A stretch of 64,000 nt of DNA from positions 62,001-126,000 of the forward strand of contig NZ_JAPVBJ010000001.1 in assembly GCF_026967985.1 (NCBI RefSeq), in the 5' to 3' direction. A program made the translations under genes and the position numbers. Numbering within the stretch: the stretch's first letter is position 1; the number at the start of each line of letters is the position of its first letter. The notes beneath the pieces are model-generated. The model made no database searches. It worked only from the letters and a program-made list of their open reading frames with translations, and was not told the origin of the DNA. Shown here piece after piece: positions 43,015 to 57,539 of the stretch. This DNA is from Modestobacter sp. VKM Ac-2984. Lineage in GTDB: Bacteria > Actinomycetota > Actinomycetes > Mycobacteriales > Geodermatophilaceae.

Positions 43015-44235
43015 TTATGCCACCGCCGACTTCAGCGCGTCGACCCGGTCCAGCCGCTCCCAGGGCAACTCGATGTCGGTGCGGCCGAAGTGGCCGTAGG
43101 CCGCCGTCGGCGCGTAGATCGGCCGCAGCAGGTCCAGGTCCCGCACGATCGCGCCGGGCCGCAGGTCGAACACCGCGGTGATCGCCTTCTCCAGCACGTC
43201 CTCGGGGATCGTGTTGGTGCCGAAGGTCTCCACGAAGAGGCCGACCGGGTGGGCGGCACCGATCGCGTAGGCGACCTGGACCTCGCACCGGCGGGCCAGC
43301 CCGGCGGCGACCACGTTCTTCGCCACCCAGCGCATCGCGTAGGCCCCGGACCGGTCGACCTTCGAGGGGTCCTTGCCGGAGAACGCGCCGCCGCCGTGCC
43401 GGGCCATGCCACCGTAGGTGTCGACGATGATCTTGCGGCCGGTCAGCCCGGCGTCGCCCATCGGGCCACCGATGACGAACTTGCCGGTCGGGTTCACCAG
43501 CAGCCGGTAGCCGGTGGTGGGCAGGCCCAGCTCGCGCAGCGCGGGCTCGACCACGAACTCCTGGACGTCCGGGGCGAGCAGCGTGTCGATGGAGATGTCC
43601 TCGGCGTGCTGGGAGGAGACCACCACGGTGTCCACGGCGACCGGCCGGTCGTCCTCGTAGACGACGGTGACCTGGGTCTTGCCGTCGGGGCGCAGGTAGG
43701 GCACCGACCCGTCCTTGCGGACGGCCGACAGCCGCCGGGACAGCCGGTGGGCCAGCGCGATCGGCAGCGGCATCAGCTCGGGGGTCTCGTCCGTCGCGTA
43801 CCCGAACATCAGGCCCTGGTCGCCGGCGCCCTGCCGCGCGATCAGGTCGTCGGCCGCCGCGGCCCGGTGCTCGGCCGCGCTCAGCTCGCCGGTGCGGGTC
43901 TCGTAGCCGACGTCCACGCCCTGGGCGATGTCCGGGGACTGCGCGCCGATGGAGACGCTGACGCCGCAGGAGGCGCCGTCGAAGCCCTTGCGGGAGGAGT
44001 CGTAGCCGATGCGGAGGATCGTCTTGCGCACGATGTCGGCGATGTCGACGTAGCCGGAGGTGGTGACCTCACCGGCGATGTGCACCTGGCCGGTGGTGAT
44101 GAGGGTCTCGACGGCGACGCGGCTGCGCGGGTCCTGGGCGAGCATCGCGTCCAGGATCGAGTCGCTGATCTGGTCCGCGATCTTGTCGGGGTGGCCCTCG
44201 GTCACCGACTCGGACGTGAACAGACGGCGTGGCAC
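43015..44235 (-). CDS. metK: S-adenosylmethionine synthase
   Basis: A 406-residue tetrameric enzyme that makes SAM from methionine and ATP. Motifs: [18 protein letters not shown] (His and Asp of the metal site), [12 protein letters not shown], and [20 protein letters not shown] (P-loop-like). GTG at 44235 follows AGGGAGAA. I found no SAM riboswitch in the short 126-bp upstream gap; it holds a 16-bp palindrome. It is downstream of coaBC on the same strand. Confidence 0.97.
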   Translation of the reverse strand: MPRRLFTSESVTEGHPDKIADQISDSILDAMLAQDPRSRVAVETLITTGQVHIAGEVTTSGYVDIADIVRKTILRIGYDSSRKGFDGASCGVSVSIGAQSPDIAQGVDVGYETRTGELSAAEHRAAAADDLIARQGAGDQGLMFGYATDETPELMPLPIALAHRLSRRLSAVRKDGSVPYLRPDGKTQVTVVYEDDRPVAVDTVVVSSQHAEDISIDTLLAPDVQEFVVEPALRELGLPTTGYRLLVNPTGKFVIGGPMGDAGLTGRKIIVDTYGGMARHGGGAFSGKDPSKVDRSGAYAMRWVAKNVVAAGLARRCEVQVAYAIGAAHPVGLFVETFGTNTIPEDVLEKAITAVFDLRPGAIVRDLDLLRPIYAPTAAYGHFGRTDIELPWERLDRVDALKSAVA

Positions 44236-44325
44236 TCGGTTCTCCCTGCGGTCGGCTGCCGAGCGCGTTGCTCGCGGTCGGCCGGGCTGCACCACATGGT
44301 GGACGGCCCGACGGCTGAGGCTACC

Positions 44326-44341
44326 GGCGGGAGCTCCCGCC
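44326..44341. other. 16-bp perfect palindrome between coaBC and metK
   Basis: GGCGGGAG and CTCCCGCC form a perfect palindrome 20 bases past the coaBC stop on the minus strand and 91 bases before metK. It may be a terminator or protein-binding site. Confidence 0.35.
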
Positions 44342-44361
44342 CGTTCGGTGAGGCGGTGGTG

Positions 44362-45618
44362 TCAGGCCTGCCGGGGCAGCCGGTCGGACACCACGTCCCA
44401 GATCGCGGCGGCGACCGCGTCCTTGCGACCGGGCGGCACGGCGGTCGCCGACCCGTCGGTGGCCAGCACCGTCACCTCGTTCTCGGCCCGGCCGAAGACG
44501 CGGCCGGCGGAGACGTCGTTGACCACCAGCAGGTCGGTGCCCTTGCGGGCCAGCTTGGCGCGGGCGTGGGTCAGCACGTCGCCCTCGGCGTCACCGGTCT
44601 CCGCGGCGAAGCCGACGACGAGCTGCCCGGGCAGCCGGGCGCCCACCAGCTCGACCAGGACGTCGGGGTTGCGGACCAGCTCCACCGAGCTGGGCTCGGC
44701 GGCCCCGCCCTTCTTCAGCTTGCTGCCGGCGACCGTGGCGGGCCGGAAGTCGGCGACCGCGGCGGCCATGACGACGACGTCGGCCGGCCGAGCCGCCCCC
44801 TGCCCGGAGGACCCGGGGTCCCCGGACGACTCGGCGTGCATCGCGGTCCGGAGCTCCTCGGCGCTCTCCACCGGCACCACCCGCACCCCGAACGGGGCCG
44901 GCAGCTCGACGTTGGCGGCGACCAGCACGACCTCGGCGCCCCGGGCCGCGGCGACCCGGGCCAGCGCCCAGCCCTGCAGCCCGGACGAGCGGTTGCCCAG
45001 GAACCGCACCGGGTCCAGCGGCTCCCGGGTGCCGCCGGCGCTGATCACGACCCGGCGGCCGGTGAGGTCGGGGGCGAGCGCGCCGGCACCGGCGGAGAGC
45101 ACCAGCTCGGCCAGCGCCGCGACGTCGGCGGGCTCGGGCAGCCGCCCGGGGCCGGAGTCCGGGCCGGTGAGGCGCCCCACCGCGGGGGGCAGCACGACCG
45201 CGCCGCGGCGGCGCAGCGTCGCGACGTTGTCCTGGGTGGCCGGGTGCAGCCACATCTCGGTGTGCATGGCCGGGACGAAGACGACCGGGCAGTGCGCGGT
45301 GAGCAGCGTGGCGGTGAGCAGGTCGTCGGCCCGCCCGGCCGCCGCCCGGGCCAGCAGGTCCGCGGTGGCCGGGTTGACCAGGACCAGGTCGGCGTGCTGC
45401 CCGATCCGGACGTGGGCGACCTCCGGGACGTCGTCCCAGACCTCGGTGGACACCGGGTTCCCGCTGAGCGCCTCGAACGTCGCGGCGCCGACGAAGCGCA
45501 GCGCCGACGCCGTGGGCACCACCCGGACGTCGTGGCCGGACTCGGTGAGGGCGCGCAGCAACAGGGCGGACTTGTAGGCCGCGACGCCACCACCCACGCC
45601 CAGGACGATCTGGCTCAT
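44362..45618 (-). CDS. coaBC: Phosphopantothenoylcysteine synthase/decarboxylase
   Basis: A 418-residue bifunctional enzyme of coenzyme A synthesis. The N-terminal CoaC part has the FMN site GVGGGVAAYKSALLLRAL and the catalytic His in PAMHTEMW; the C-terminal CoaB part has VISAGGTREPLDPVRFLGN, AAAVADFRP and the SKLKKGG lysine motif. ATG at 45618 is chosen because GGAGG lies 9 bases upstream; ATG at 45627 would place that site too close. A 15-bp hairpin ends 20 bases before it. It lies between rpoZ and metK, as in most actinobacteria. Confidence 0.95.
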   Translation of the reverse strand: MSQIVLGVGGGVAAYKSALLLRALTESGHDVRVVPTASALRFVGAATFEALSGNPVSTEVWDDVPEVAHVRIGQHADLVLVNPATADLLARAAAGRADDLLTATLLTAHCPVVFVPAMHTEMWLHPATQDNVATLRRRGAVVLPPAVGRLTGPDSGPGRLPEPADVAALAELVLSAGAGALAPDLTGRRVVISAGGTREPLDPVRFLGNRSSGLQGWALARVAAARGAEVVLVAANVELPAPFGVRVVPVESAEELRTAMHAESSGDPGSSGQGAARPADVVVMAAAVADFRPATVAGSKLKKGGAAEPSSVELVRNPDVLVELVGARLPGQLVVGFAAETGDAEGDVLTHARAKLARKGTDLLVVNDVSAGRVFGRAENEVTVLATDGSATAVPPGRKDAVAAAIWDVVSDRLPRQA

Positions 45619-45638
45619 GCGGTCCATCCTCCACACAC

Positions 45639-45672
45639 GACGAAGCCCCCGGCACCAGCCGGGGGCTTCGTC
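45639..45672. terminator. Terminator-like hairpin between rpoZ and coaBC
   Basis: A perfect 15-bp stem GACGAAGCCCCCGGC with GCCGGGGGCTTCGTC and loop ACCA. It would end rpoZ transcripts but lies only 20 bases from the coaBC ATG, so coaBC would need a promoter inside or read-through. Copy B of the structured repeat starts 5 bases away. Confidence 0.75.
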
Positions 45673-45677
45673 ATTGA

Positions 45678-45733
45678 AAGGACCCCCTCCCACGAGGCCT
45701 TCGCAAGCTCAGGCCACGACCGGAGGGGGCCGA
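45678..45733 (+). repeat. Structured palindromic repeat, copy B (between rpoZ and coaBC)
   Basis: On the plus strand it starts AAGGACCCCCT, has the loop TCGCAAGCTC at 45701-45710, and ends AGGGGGCCGA. It folds by CCCCCTCC/GGAGGGGG (45683-45690 with 45722-45729) and GGCCT/AGGCC (45696-45700 with 45711-45715). The ends and loop are identical to copy A (29181-29238), while the stems change in matched pairs. It is antisense to the surrounding rpoZ-coaBC direction. Confidence 0.75.
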
Positions 45734-45744
45734 AGAAGAACTAC

Positions 45745-46008
45745 TTAGTTCTCGCCGGCGGTGTGGGCGAGGAGGCCCTCGTTGATCTCGCGGAGCGCGA
45801 TCGACAGCGGCTTCTCCTGGGGCGCGGTGTCGACCAGCGGGCCGACGTACTCCAGCAGGCCCTCGGAGAGCTGGCTGTAGTAGGCGTTGATCTGGCGCGC
45901 ACGCTTGGCGGCGTAGATGACCAACCCGTACTTGCTGGTGGTCCGCTCGAGCAGCTCGTCGATCGGCGGGTTGGTGATGCCCTCAGGGGCAGGTGCGACT
46001 CCGGACAC
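45745..46008 (-). CDS. rpoZ: RNA polymerase omega subunit
   Basis: An 87-residue subunit that helps fold the beta' subunit. Typical features: [31 protein letters not shown] and [15 protein letters not shown] (cut here only in description). GTG at 46008 follows GAGGAG. It lies downstream of gmk and upstream of coaBC, the usual actinobacterial order. Confidence 0.96.
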   Translation of the reverse strand: MSGVAPAPEGITNPPIDELLERTTSKYGLVIYAAKRARQINAYYSQLSEGLLEYVGPLVDTAPQEKPLSIALREINEGLLAHTAGEN

Positions 46009-46091
46009 GGGCGGGCGTGCTCCTCAACTCGGTGTGCGGGCGGGCGGCGGATGGCTCCGCACGGTCGCCTCGGGTGCGCCCTCGACCGCGG

Positions 46092-46667
46092 TCAGGGACC
46101 AGCGGGGGGAGACGCAGTCAGCAAGCCTACCAACTCGTCGGCGGCCCTGGCCACGTCGTCGTTGACGACGACCACGTCGAACTCCCCGGAGGCGTCCAGC
46201 TCGGCCTGCGCGAGCGCCAGTCGGCGGGACTGGACCTCGGGGTGCTCGGTACCCCGGCCGGCCAGCCGGCTGACCAGCTCCGCCCAGGACGGCGGGGCCA
46301 GGAACACCAGCTGGGCCTCCGGTGCGCGCTCGCGCACCTGCCGGGCGCCCTGCAACTCGATCTCCAGCAGCGCCGGGGCGCCGGAGGCCAGCTGCTCCTG
46401 CACCGGTGCCACCGGGGTGCCGTAGCGGTTGCCCGCGTACTCCGCCCACTCCAGCAGGCCGTCGTGCTCGATCAGCCAGTCGAAGTAGTCGTCGTCGACG
46501 AACCAGTAGTGCTCACCGTCGACCTCACCCGCACGGGGGGCACGGGTGGTGACCGACACCGACACCCAGACCTCCGGGTGCCGGCGCCGGACCTCGGCGA
46601 CGACCGTGCCCTTGCCCACCCCCGAGGGACCGGAGAGGACCGTCAGGCGGGCAGGGGTGCGGGCCAC
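46092..46667 (-). CDS. gmk: Guanylate kinase
   Basis: A 191-residue ATP:GMP phosphotransferase. The P-loop is [13 protein letters not shown], the GMP-binding loop includes [20 protein letters not shown], and the lid ends in [15 protein letters not shown] at 46667. It sits between mihF and rpoZ and supplies GDP. Confidence 0.96.
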   Translation of the reverse strand: MARTPARLTVLSGPSGVGKGTVVAEVRRRHPEVWVSVSVTTRAPRAGEVDGEHYWFVDDDYFDWLIEHDGLLEWAEYAGNRYGTPVAPVQEQLASGAPALLEIELQGARQVRERAPEAQLVFLAPPSWAELVSRLAGRGTEHPEVQSRRLALAQAELDASGEFDVVVVNDDVARAADELVGLLTASPPAGP

Positions 46668-46717
46668 GCTCGGCGTCCTCGGGCTGGGGGTGCGGGTCGG
46701 TCGGGACAGGGACGGAC

Positions 46718-47047
46718 TCAGGGCTCGACGACCTCGCCGGCGAACTCGGCTTCCAGCGCCTTGCGCTGGTTGGCGCCGAGGCCACGGACGCGACGGGTCG
46801 GGGAGATCTCGAGCCGCTCCATGATCTTGGCCGCGCGCGCCTTGCCGACACCGGGGAGGGACTCCAGCACCGCGGAGACCCGCATCTTGCCGATGACCTC
46901 GTCGGTCTCGCCCTGCTTGAGGACGTCGCCGACCGTCGCGCCCTTGGTCTTCAGCCGCTCACGCAGCTCGGCGCGGGCCTTGCGGGCCGCGGCGGCCTTC
47001 TCCAGGGCTGCGGCGCGCTGTTCTGGGGACAACTCGGGAAGGGGCAC
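46718..47047 (-). CDS. mihF: Actinobacterial integration host factor
   Basis: A 109-residue, mostly helical nucleoid protein that bends DNA and is unrelated to enterobacterial IHF. The core [39 protein letters not shown] and [18 protein letters not shown] matches the Mycobacterium/Streptomyces family; the helix-two-turn-helix GVGKARA binds DNA. GTG at 47047 matches the family N-terminus [20 protein letters not shown]; a TTG at 47059 is a weaker choice. It also marks the phylum. Confidence 0.93.
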   Translation of the reverse strand: MPLPELSPEQRAAALEKAAAARKARAELRERLKTKGATVGDVLKQGETDEVIGKMRVSAVLESLPGVGKARAAKIMERLEISPTRRVRGLGANQRKALEAEFAGEVVEP

Positions 47048-47254
47048 GGAGCAACCCAATCGTGATCGTGCCGGCGCTGCGACCGGCGGTGTCGTTCGGT
47101 GTGGAGTGTGCCTGGACGGCGGCCCTCGGTGTGAGCCTGGGCGCCAACCTAGTCACCTCGAACCCGCTGGTCATCCTGGACCCCGTGTCATCTGCGCCGG
47201 GCCGGTGTGCTGCACGGACACGCGATCGGACCGGGCGGTCCCGTAACCCTGCCG
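47048..47254. other. Gap upstream of mihF without a clear gene
   Basis: About 200 bases separate mihF from the end of the pyr operon. It probably holds the mihF promoter. A weak hairpin GGACC/GGTCC at 47228-47241 could end the pyr transcript. A plus-strand open frame from 47062 has no family signature and poor codon bias for its strand, so I do not call it. Confidence 0.4.
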
Positions 47255-47400
47255 TCACTGCTGGTCAACCGGTCGTCCGCCGCCCAGCGACCGACCGACC
47301 ACCCCGGCCAGCAGCAGGCCACCGAGGACCGCGACGCCTGTCACCACCACCAGCACGGCGACCGCACCGGGGGCCGGCCCGCCATGGCGACGACGGTCAC
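47255..47400 (-). pseudogene. Possible small membrane-protein gene with a frameshift in a C run
   Basis: GTG at 47400 overlaps the previous stop as GTGA, the same coupling seen across the whole operon, but the frame closes after 19 codons. If the run of five C/G bases at 47369-47373 had one more base, the frame would continue as 48 codons with one clear membrane helix (AVAVLVVVTGVAVLGGLLLA) ending in TGA at 47255. This may be a sequencing error or a genuine decayed gene. Confidence 0.35.
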
Positions 47401-47699
47401 CGGCCAGGCCGCCGCCGGCCCAGCAGCCACCCGGCCAGGCCGGACAGCACCAGCAGCCCGACCACGGCCAGCCCGGCACCGACGACGTGGCCGGCGGTCC
47501 AGAGCACCGCCCAGCGGTCGTCGTCGAAGGAGAGGGTCAGGCTGCTCTGGTACGCGGTCCCCGCCGGCAGGGGCGTGTAGGCGGCCCACCCGCCGTCGGT
47601 CGGTGACCCCGGCTGGTTCGCCCGCCAGAACAGCGCGACGCCCAGCGCACACAGCGCCGCCCCGAGGGCCAGCACCGCCCGGGGCGCCGCGCGTCTCAC
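47397..47699 (-). CDS. Small membrane protein at the end of the pyr operon
   Basis: A 100-residue protein with two helices: AVLALGAALCALGVALFWRA near the N-terminus and VVGAGLAVVGLLVLSGLAGW near the C-terminus, joined by an extracytoplasmic loop with PAGTAYQSSLTLSFDDDR. It ends in a basic RRRPGR. GTG at 47699 overlaps the pyrF stop by 4 bases. Unknown function; the coupled position suggests it is expressed with UMP synthesis genes. Confidence 0.65.
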   Translation of the reverse strand: MRRAAPRAVLALGAALCALGVALFWRANQPGSPTDGGWAAYTPLPAGTAYQSSLTLSFDDDRWAVLWTAGHVVGAGLAVVGLLVLSGLAGWLLGRRRPGR

Positions 47700-48574
47700 G
47701 CGGTGAGCTCGGCCGTCCAGCGGTCGGCTGCGGCCCGCAGCGCGGCGGCGTCCGGCCCGGCCTGCAGCACGTCCCGGGAGACGGTGGGGACGACGGCGCG
47801 TCCGGTCCCGAACAGCCGGCGCAGGTCGGCGGCCGACCCGCCCTGGGCGCCCAGGCCCGGGGCGAGCACCGGCCCGCCGAGCCCGTCGAGGTCGACGTCC
47901 AGGTCGGGCAGGGTGGCGCCCACGACGACGCCGAACGAGCCCGTGGTCGGGCCCCACCGGCCCGCCAGGTCGCGCACCGCGGCGATGTCGGGCAGCGGGT
48001 CGCCCACCACCCACCCCGGGGTGTTCCAGCCGCGCACGGTGTCGATGACGACCTGGGCGGCGGTGCGCTCCCCCACCAGTGCGTGCTGCAGCGTGCCGGC
48101 GTCCGGGTTCGAGGTGCGGGCCAGGACGAACAGCCCACCGCCGTGCAGGCGGGCGGTGTCCACGGCCGGCTGCAGGGACCCCGGGCCCAGGAAGGGGCTG
48201 ACCGTCAGGGCGTCCACGGCCAGGGGGTGCTCGGGGCGCAGGTAGTCGGCGTAGGCGTCCATGGTGGAGCCGATGTCACCGCGCTTGGCGTCCAGCAGGA
48301 CCAGCGCCCCGGCCGCCCGGGCGCGCACGACGGCCTCCTCCAGCACGGCCAGCCCGCGGGAGCCGTGCCGCTCGTAGAAGGCCAGCTGTGGCTTGAGCAC
48401 CGCCACGTGCCCGGCCAGCGCGTCCACGACGGCGTCGGTGAACCGGGCCAGCCCCTCCGGGCTGTCGGGCAGCCCCCAGCGCTCCAGCAGCGGCACGTGC
48501 GGGTCGATGCCCACGCAGAGCGGGCCGCGAGCGGCGACGGCGTCGGCCAGCCGCTCCCCGAACGTGCCGCTCAC
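47696..48574 (-). CDS. pyrF: Orotidine-5'-phosphate decarboxylase (long type)
   Basis: A 292-residue last enzyme of UMP synthesis, of the long actinobacterial/mycobacterial type. Motifs: LCVGIDPHVPLLERWGL, KPQLAFYERHGSRGL, and the catalytic LLDAKRGDIGSTMDAYADYL with Asp-Lys-Asp. GTG at 48574 overlaps the pyrD stop by 4 bases, and its stop overlaps the next small gene. Confidence 0.95.
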   Translation of the reverse strand: MSGTFGERLADAVAARGPLCVGIDPHVPLLERWGLPDSPEGLARFTDAVVDALAGHVAVLKPQLAFYERHGSRGLAVLEEAVVRARAAGALVLLDAKRGDIGSTMDAYADYLRPEHPLAVDALTVSPFLGPGSLQPAVDTARLHGGGLFVLARTSNPDAGTLQHALVGERTAAQVVIDTVRGWNTPGWVVGDPLPDIAAVRDLAGRWGPTTGSFGVVVGATLPDLDVDLDGLGGPVLAPGLGAQGGSAADLRRLFGTGRAVVPTVSRDVLQAGPDAAALRAAADRWTAELTA

Positions 48575-49934
48575 GCCGCGGCCCCGGCGAGCTCGGTGAC
48601 GCACGCCCGGGCGAGGAAGGGGTCGGCGAAGGCGCCGGTGGCGGTCTGCACGCCGGCCGCGCCGAGCTCCAGCAGCGCCGCGCAGCTCGCGGGGTCGGTC
48701 ACCCCGCCCATCGCCAGGACGTCGAAGTCGAACCCGCCGGCCGCCCGCAGGTCCAGCAGCCGGGCGGTGAAGTCCAGGGCGAGGTCGCGCACCGCGGCGC
48801 CGGAGACCCCGGCCAGCGGCCGCCCCGGGAAGGTGGGCCGGCCGTCGGCGCGCTGCACGGCGCACTGCACCGTGTTGATCGCGGCCACCCCGTCCAGCTG
48901 CGGGGCGATCCGCGGCAGCAGACCGGCCAGCGCGGGTGCGTCCAGCCAGGAGAGCTTGGCGACCAGCCCGGTGCTGCTGGACAGCGCGCGCCGGGTGGTC
49001 TCGACGATCGCGGTGGTCAGCTCGGCGTCCAGGCAGATCGGCGGTCGCACCCCGCCCTGGGCGGCGTCCAGCGCGTTGGGGCAGGACAGGTTGAGCTCCA
49101 CCACCGGGGCGCCGGCGGACTCCGCCAGCCGCGCCGTGCGGGCGAAGTCCTCGGCGATCGCCTGCAACTGCGGCGGGCCCTCGCCGACGTCCTCGCCCAG
49201 CACGCTGACCAGCAGCAGCTGGTCGGAGGCCAGGCAGCGGACGGCCGCGGCGACGTCCTCGGTCCAGACCGCCGGGTCCGGCGACGGCACCCCGAAGGAG
49301 TTCGCGCTGGTCACCGCCGGGTCGCCGGGCGGCACCCAGTCCGACGGCTCGGCGGTGACCACCGGCGGCGGGCCGTCGACCGCGAACGGCTCGCGCACCG
49401 AGGGCACGAACGCCCAGTTGGGGAACTGGTTGGCCGGGTGCGGGCGGCTGCGGACCGTCTTGTAGGTGAGCAGGTTGAAGCCGTTGCCGGCCAGGTACTG
49501 CACCCAGGCGGCGGTGCCGGTCATCGGGCAGGCCGGGACGCCGATCGGGAAGCCGGTCCGCCGGCCCAGCACCGACCAGCTGCCGGCGGCCCGCGGGCGG
49601 ACCGGCAGCCGGGGCCCCGGCGGTCCGACGCGCGCAGCGGCCACGTCGTCGGTGAGGGCGTAGGCCGGGAAGCACACCCCCGCCCGGGCCAGCAGCCGGT
49701 GCATCCCGGTGGTGGCCAGCAGCCGGACCAGGGCGGGCAGGTCGTCGGCGCCCAGCCCGTCCCGGTCCAGCTCGGTGGTCAGCTCGACGAGCCAGACCGG
49801 CTCGGGGGCGGGGGCGCCGTCCAGCCGGGTCACGGCGGCCGCGTGCAGGCCCCGGAGCACCGGACCGGTCAGCCCGGCCGCCCGCACCTCCCGGACGAGC
49901 TCGACCACGACCGTGTCTGCTCCCCCGCCCCCCG

Positions 49935-49938
<4 letters not shown>
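48571..49938 (-). CDS. pyrD: Dihydroorotate dehydrogenase-like protein with N-terminal extension
   Basis: A 455-residue flavoprotein. The FMN barrel spans about residues 129-455: [28 protein letters not shown] at 283-288 (the dihydroorotate-binding motif), AINTVQCAV and the phosphate-binding [19 protein letters not shown]. About 125 additional N-terminal residues have no DHODH counterpart, and family members are 310-380 residues. Position between carB and pyrF, with 4-base overlaps on both sides, supports the orotate-forming step. The electron acceptor class cannot be decided. Confidence 0.85.
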
Positions 49939-53249
<3,311 letters not shown>

Positions 53250-53250
53250 C

Positions 53251-54417
53251 TCAGGCCCCCTTCTCGCCGGTGGTGTCCTGCACTGTCAGCGGGGGGCTGA
53301 CCGCTTCCCCGCGCTCGCGCTCGGCGGCCATCAGGTCGACGAACCGGCCGAACAGCGGGTTGGCGTCGTGCGGCCCGGCCGCGGCCTCCGGGTGGAACTG
53401 CACGCTGAACGCCGGGGTCTCCAGCAGCCGCAGGCCCTCGACGACGTCGTCGTTGAGCCCGACGTGGCTGACCTCCACCGGCCCGAAGGGGGTGTCGACC
53501 GGCCGGTCCAGCGGGGCGTCGACGGCGAAGCCGTGGTTGTGGCTGGTGACCCGCACCGTGCCGCTGACCCGGTCCAGCACCGGCTGGTTGAGCCCGCGGT
53601 GGCCGAAGCGCAGCTTGTAGGTGCCCAGGCCCAGGGCCCGGCCGAGGATCTGGTTGCCGAAGCAGATGCCGAACAGCGGACGCCGGGCCGCCAGCACCCC
53701 GCGCACCGCGGCGACCGCGTAGTCGGCGGCCGCCGGGTCGCCGGGCCCGTTGGAGACGAACACGCCGTCCACCCCGGCCTCGAGCAGCTGCTCGGCGGTC
53801 GCCGTGGCCGGCAGCACGTGCGTCTCGACGCCGAGCTCGGCCAGGTACCGCGGGGTGGCGGTCTTGATGCCCAGGTCGAGGGCGGCGATGGTGAACCGCT
53901 TCTCCCCCACCGCCGGGACGACGTAGGGCTCGCTCGCGCTGACGCTCGGCGCGAGGTCCGCTCCGGTCATGCTCGGGCTGGCGGTCACCCGGGCCAGCAG
54001 CTCGTCGGCCCCCAGCTCGGTGCTGATCCCCGCCCGCATCGCGCCGCGGTCACGCAGGTGCCGGGTCAGCGCGCGGGTGTCGATGCCGCTGATCCCCACC
54101 ACGCCCTGGGCGACCAGCTCGTCGTCCAGGCTGCCGGTGGCCCGCCAGTTGGCCGGGCGTCGGGCCGGGTCGCGGACCACGAAGCCGGCCACCCACATCC
54201 GGCGGCTCTCGTCGTCCTCGCCGTTGACGCCGGTGTTGCCCACGTGCGGCGCCGTCATCGTGATGATCTGGCCCGCGTAGCTGGGGTCGGTGAGCGTCTC
54301 CTGGTAGCCGGTCATCCCGGTGGAGAACACCGCCTCGCCGACGGTCGTGCCGGTCGCGCCGTAGGCGTCGCCGTGAAAGGTCCTGCCGTCCTCGAGGACG
54401 AGGATCGCGTCGCTCAC
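53251..54417 (-). CDS. carA: Carbamoyl-phosphate synthase, small (glutaminase) subunit
   Basis: A 388-residue glutamine amidotransferase that feeds ammonia to CarB. The N-terminal domain has [20 protein letters not shown] and [16 protein letters not shown]; the class-I glutaminase triad is Cys in GICFGNQIL and His/Glu in FHPEA. GTG at 54417 overlaps the pyrC stop by 4 bases. Confidence 0.97.
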   Translation of the reverse strand: MSDAILVLEDGRTFHGDAYGATGTTVGEAVFSTGMTGYQETLTDPSYAGQIITMTAPHVGNTGVNGEDDESRRMWVAGFVVRDPARRPANWRATGSLDDELVAQGVVGISGIDTRALTRHLRDRGAMRAGISTELGADELLARVTASPSMTGADLAPSVSASEPYVVPAVGEKRFTIAALDLGIKTATPRYLAELGVETHVLPATATAEQLLEAGVDGVFVSNGPGDPAAADYAVAAVRGVLAARRPLFGICFGNQILGRALGLGTYKLRFGHRGLNQPVLDRVSGTVRVTSHNHGFAVDAPLDRPVDTPFGPVEVSHVGLNDDVVEGLRLLETPAFSVQFHPEAAAGPHDANPLFGRFVDLMAAERERGEAVSPPLTVQDTTGEKGA

Positions 54418-55714
54418 TTCTGTGCCTTCCCGTCCATCACGGTCGCCGTCCCCCGCAGGAACGTGGCGACCACCCGGCCGGGGAGCTCCCGGCCGGCATA
54501 GGGGCTGTTGCGGCTGCGGCTGGCCAGCGCGGCCGGGTCGACCGTGGCCCGGTGCGTGGGGTCCAGCAGCAGCAGGTTGGCCGGCTCGCCGACGGCGAGC
54601 GGTCGGCCGTGGGAGTCCGGACCACGATCGGCGAGGCGGCCGATGGCCGCCGGCCGGACCGACATGCGGTCGGCGACCCCGCGCCAGTCGAGCAGCCCGG
54701 GCTCGACCATGGTCTGCACGACGATCGAGAGCGCCTGCTCCAGGCCGAGCATCCCCGGCCGGGCCGAGGCCCACTCGCTCTCCTTGTCCTCCACCGCGTG
54801 CGGGGCGTGGTCGGTGGCGACGGCGTCGATCGTGCCGTCGGCCAGCCCGGCCCGCAGCGCCCGGACGTCGGCGTCCGTGCGCAGCGGCGGGTTCACCTTG
54901 AACACCGGGTCGTAGGTCTCCGCGCACTCGTCGGTGAGCAGCAGGTGGTGCGGGGTCACCTCGGCGGTGACCTGCACCCCGCGGGACTTCGCCCAGCGCA
55001 GGATCTCCACCGACCCGGCGGTGGAGACGTGGCAGACGTGCAGCCGTGCCCCGACGTGCCGGGCCAGCAGCACGTCGCGGGCGATCACCGCCTCCTCGGC
55101 CGCGGCCGGCCAGCCGACCAGCCCCAGCCGGGCGGAGCGGTCGCCCTCGTTCATCTGCGCGCCCACGGTGAGCCGCGGCTCCTCGGCGTGCTGGGCGACG
55201 ACCCCGTCGAGGGCCTTGACGTACTCCAGGGCGCGGCGCATCAGCGCCGGGTCGGCGACGCAGTGCCCGTCGTCGGAGAACACCCGCACCCGGGCGGCGG
55301 AGTCGGCCATCGCGCCGAGCTCGGCCAGCCGCTCCCCGCGCAGTCCGACGGTGACCGCCCCGACCGGGACGACGTCGACCAGGCCGGCCTCCTGGCCCAG
55401 CCGCCAGACCTGCTCCACCACACCGGCGGTGTCGGCGACCGGGTCGGTGTTGGCCATCGCGTGCACCGCGGTGAACCCGCCCAGCGCCGCGGCCCGGCTG
55501 CCGGTCTCGACCGTCTCGGCGTCCTCCCGGCCCGGCTCGCGCAGGTGGGTGTGCAGGTCGACCAGGCCGGGCAGCGCGATCAACCCGGCCGCCTCGACCA
55601 CCTGGGCGCCGTCGGCGGACAGGTCGGTGCCGACGGCGGTGATCACGCCGTCGGCCAGCAGCAGGTCGACGGCGTCCTCGCCGTACGGCTTCGCGTTCTT
55701 GATCAGGTACGTGG

Positions 55715-55718
<4 letters not shown>
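54414..55718 (-). CDS. pyrC: Dihydroorotase
   Basis: A 434-residue zinc amidohydrolase of the type-I class. Motifs: [11 protein letters not shown] (metal site), [17 protein letters not shown] metal His pair, AQHAEEPRL and [12 protein letters not shown] (catalytic Asp). It closes carbamoyl aspartate to dihydroorotate. GTG at 55718 overlaps the pyrB stop by 4 bases; the open frame beyond it upstream is antisense shadow over pyrB. Confidence 0.96.
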
Positions 55719-57297
<1,579 letters not shown>

Positions 57298-57483
57298 TTA
57301 AAGGAGATCAGCGCCGCCGGCCGGACCGGCCGACGACGAGGTGGACCGCCGAAGACGGTACTGCACCGCCGGAGGTGGCCCGCGTCGCACCCGGCAGGCG
57401 GTCGCTGCGATGGTTCCTGCCTCGGCCGGCGAGGGCTTCTGACCCGTTGGGGGCTCCCGGGCTGTCGCCACACCGGCTGTGCC

Positions 57484-57498
57484 AGTACTCTGCGTGAC
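57484..57498. promoter_or_regulatory. BldD-box candidate in the bldD promoter
   Basis: AGTACTCTGCGTGAC matches the palindromic BldD consensus (nTnACnCWGnGTnAn) at 9 of 10 fixed positions, only the first T being G. It overlaps TACTCT, a probable -10, 42-56 bases upstream of the bldD ATG, consistent with autorepression known in Streptomyces. Confidence 0.5.
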
Positions 57499-57539
57499 CA
57501 GAACCGTTCCCTACCGACGACAGTCAGTGAGCAGAGGTC

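Noticed and set aside
44236-44361. Search for a SAM riboswitch ahead of metK
   Set aside because: The gap is 126 bp and shows only a 16-bp palindrome; none of the SAM-I or SAM-II/IV core motifs was recognised.
47062-47580. Plus-strand frame beginning MIVPALRPAVSFGVECAW
   Set aside because: It overlaps the probable mihF promoter and the end of the pyr operon, has no ribosome site or family signature, and its second half is a shadow of the small membrane gene.
57301-57310. AAGGAGATC at 57301-57309 as a ribosome site for a plus-strand gene
   Set aside because: No start codon with an open frame follows within 15 bases.
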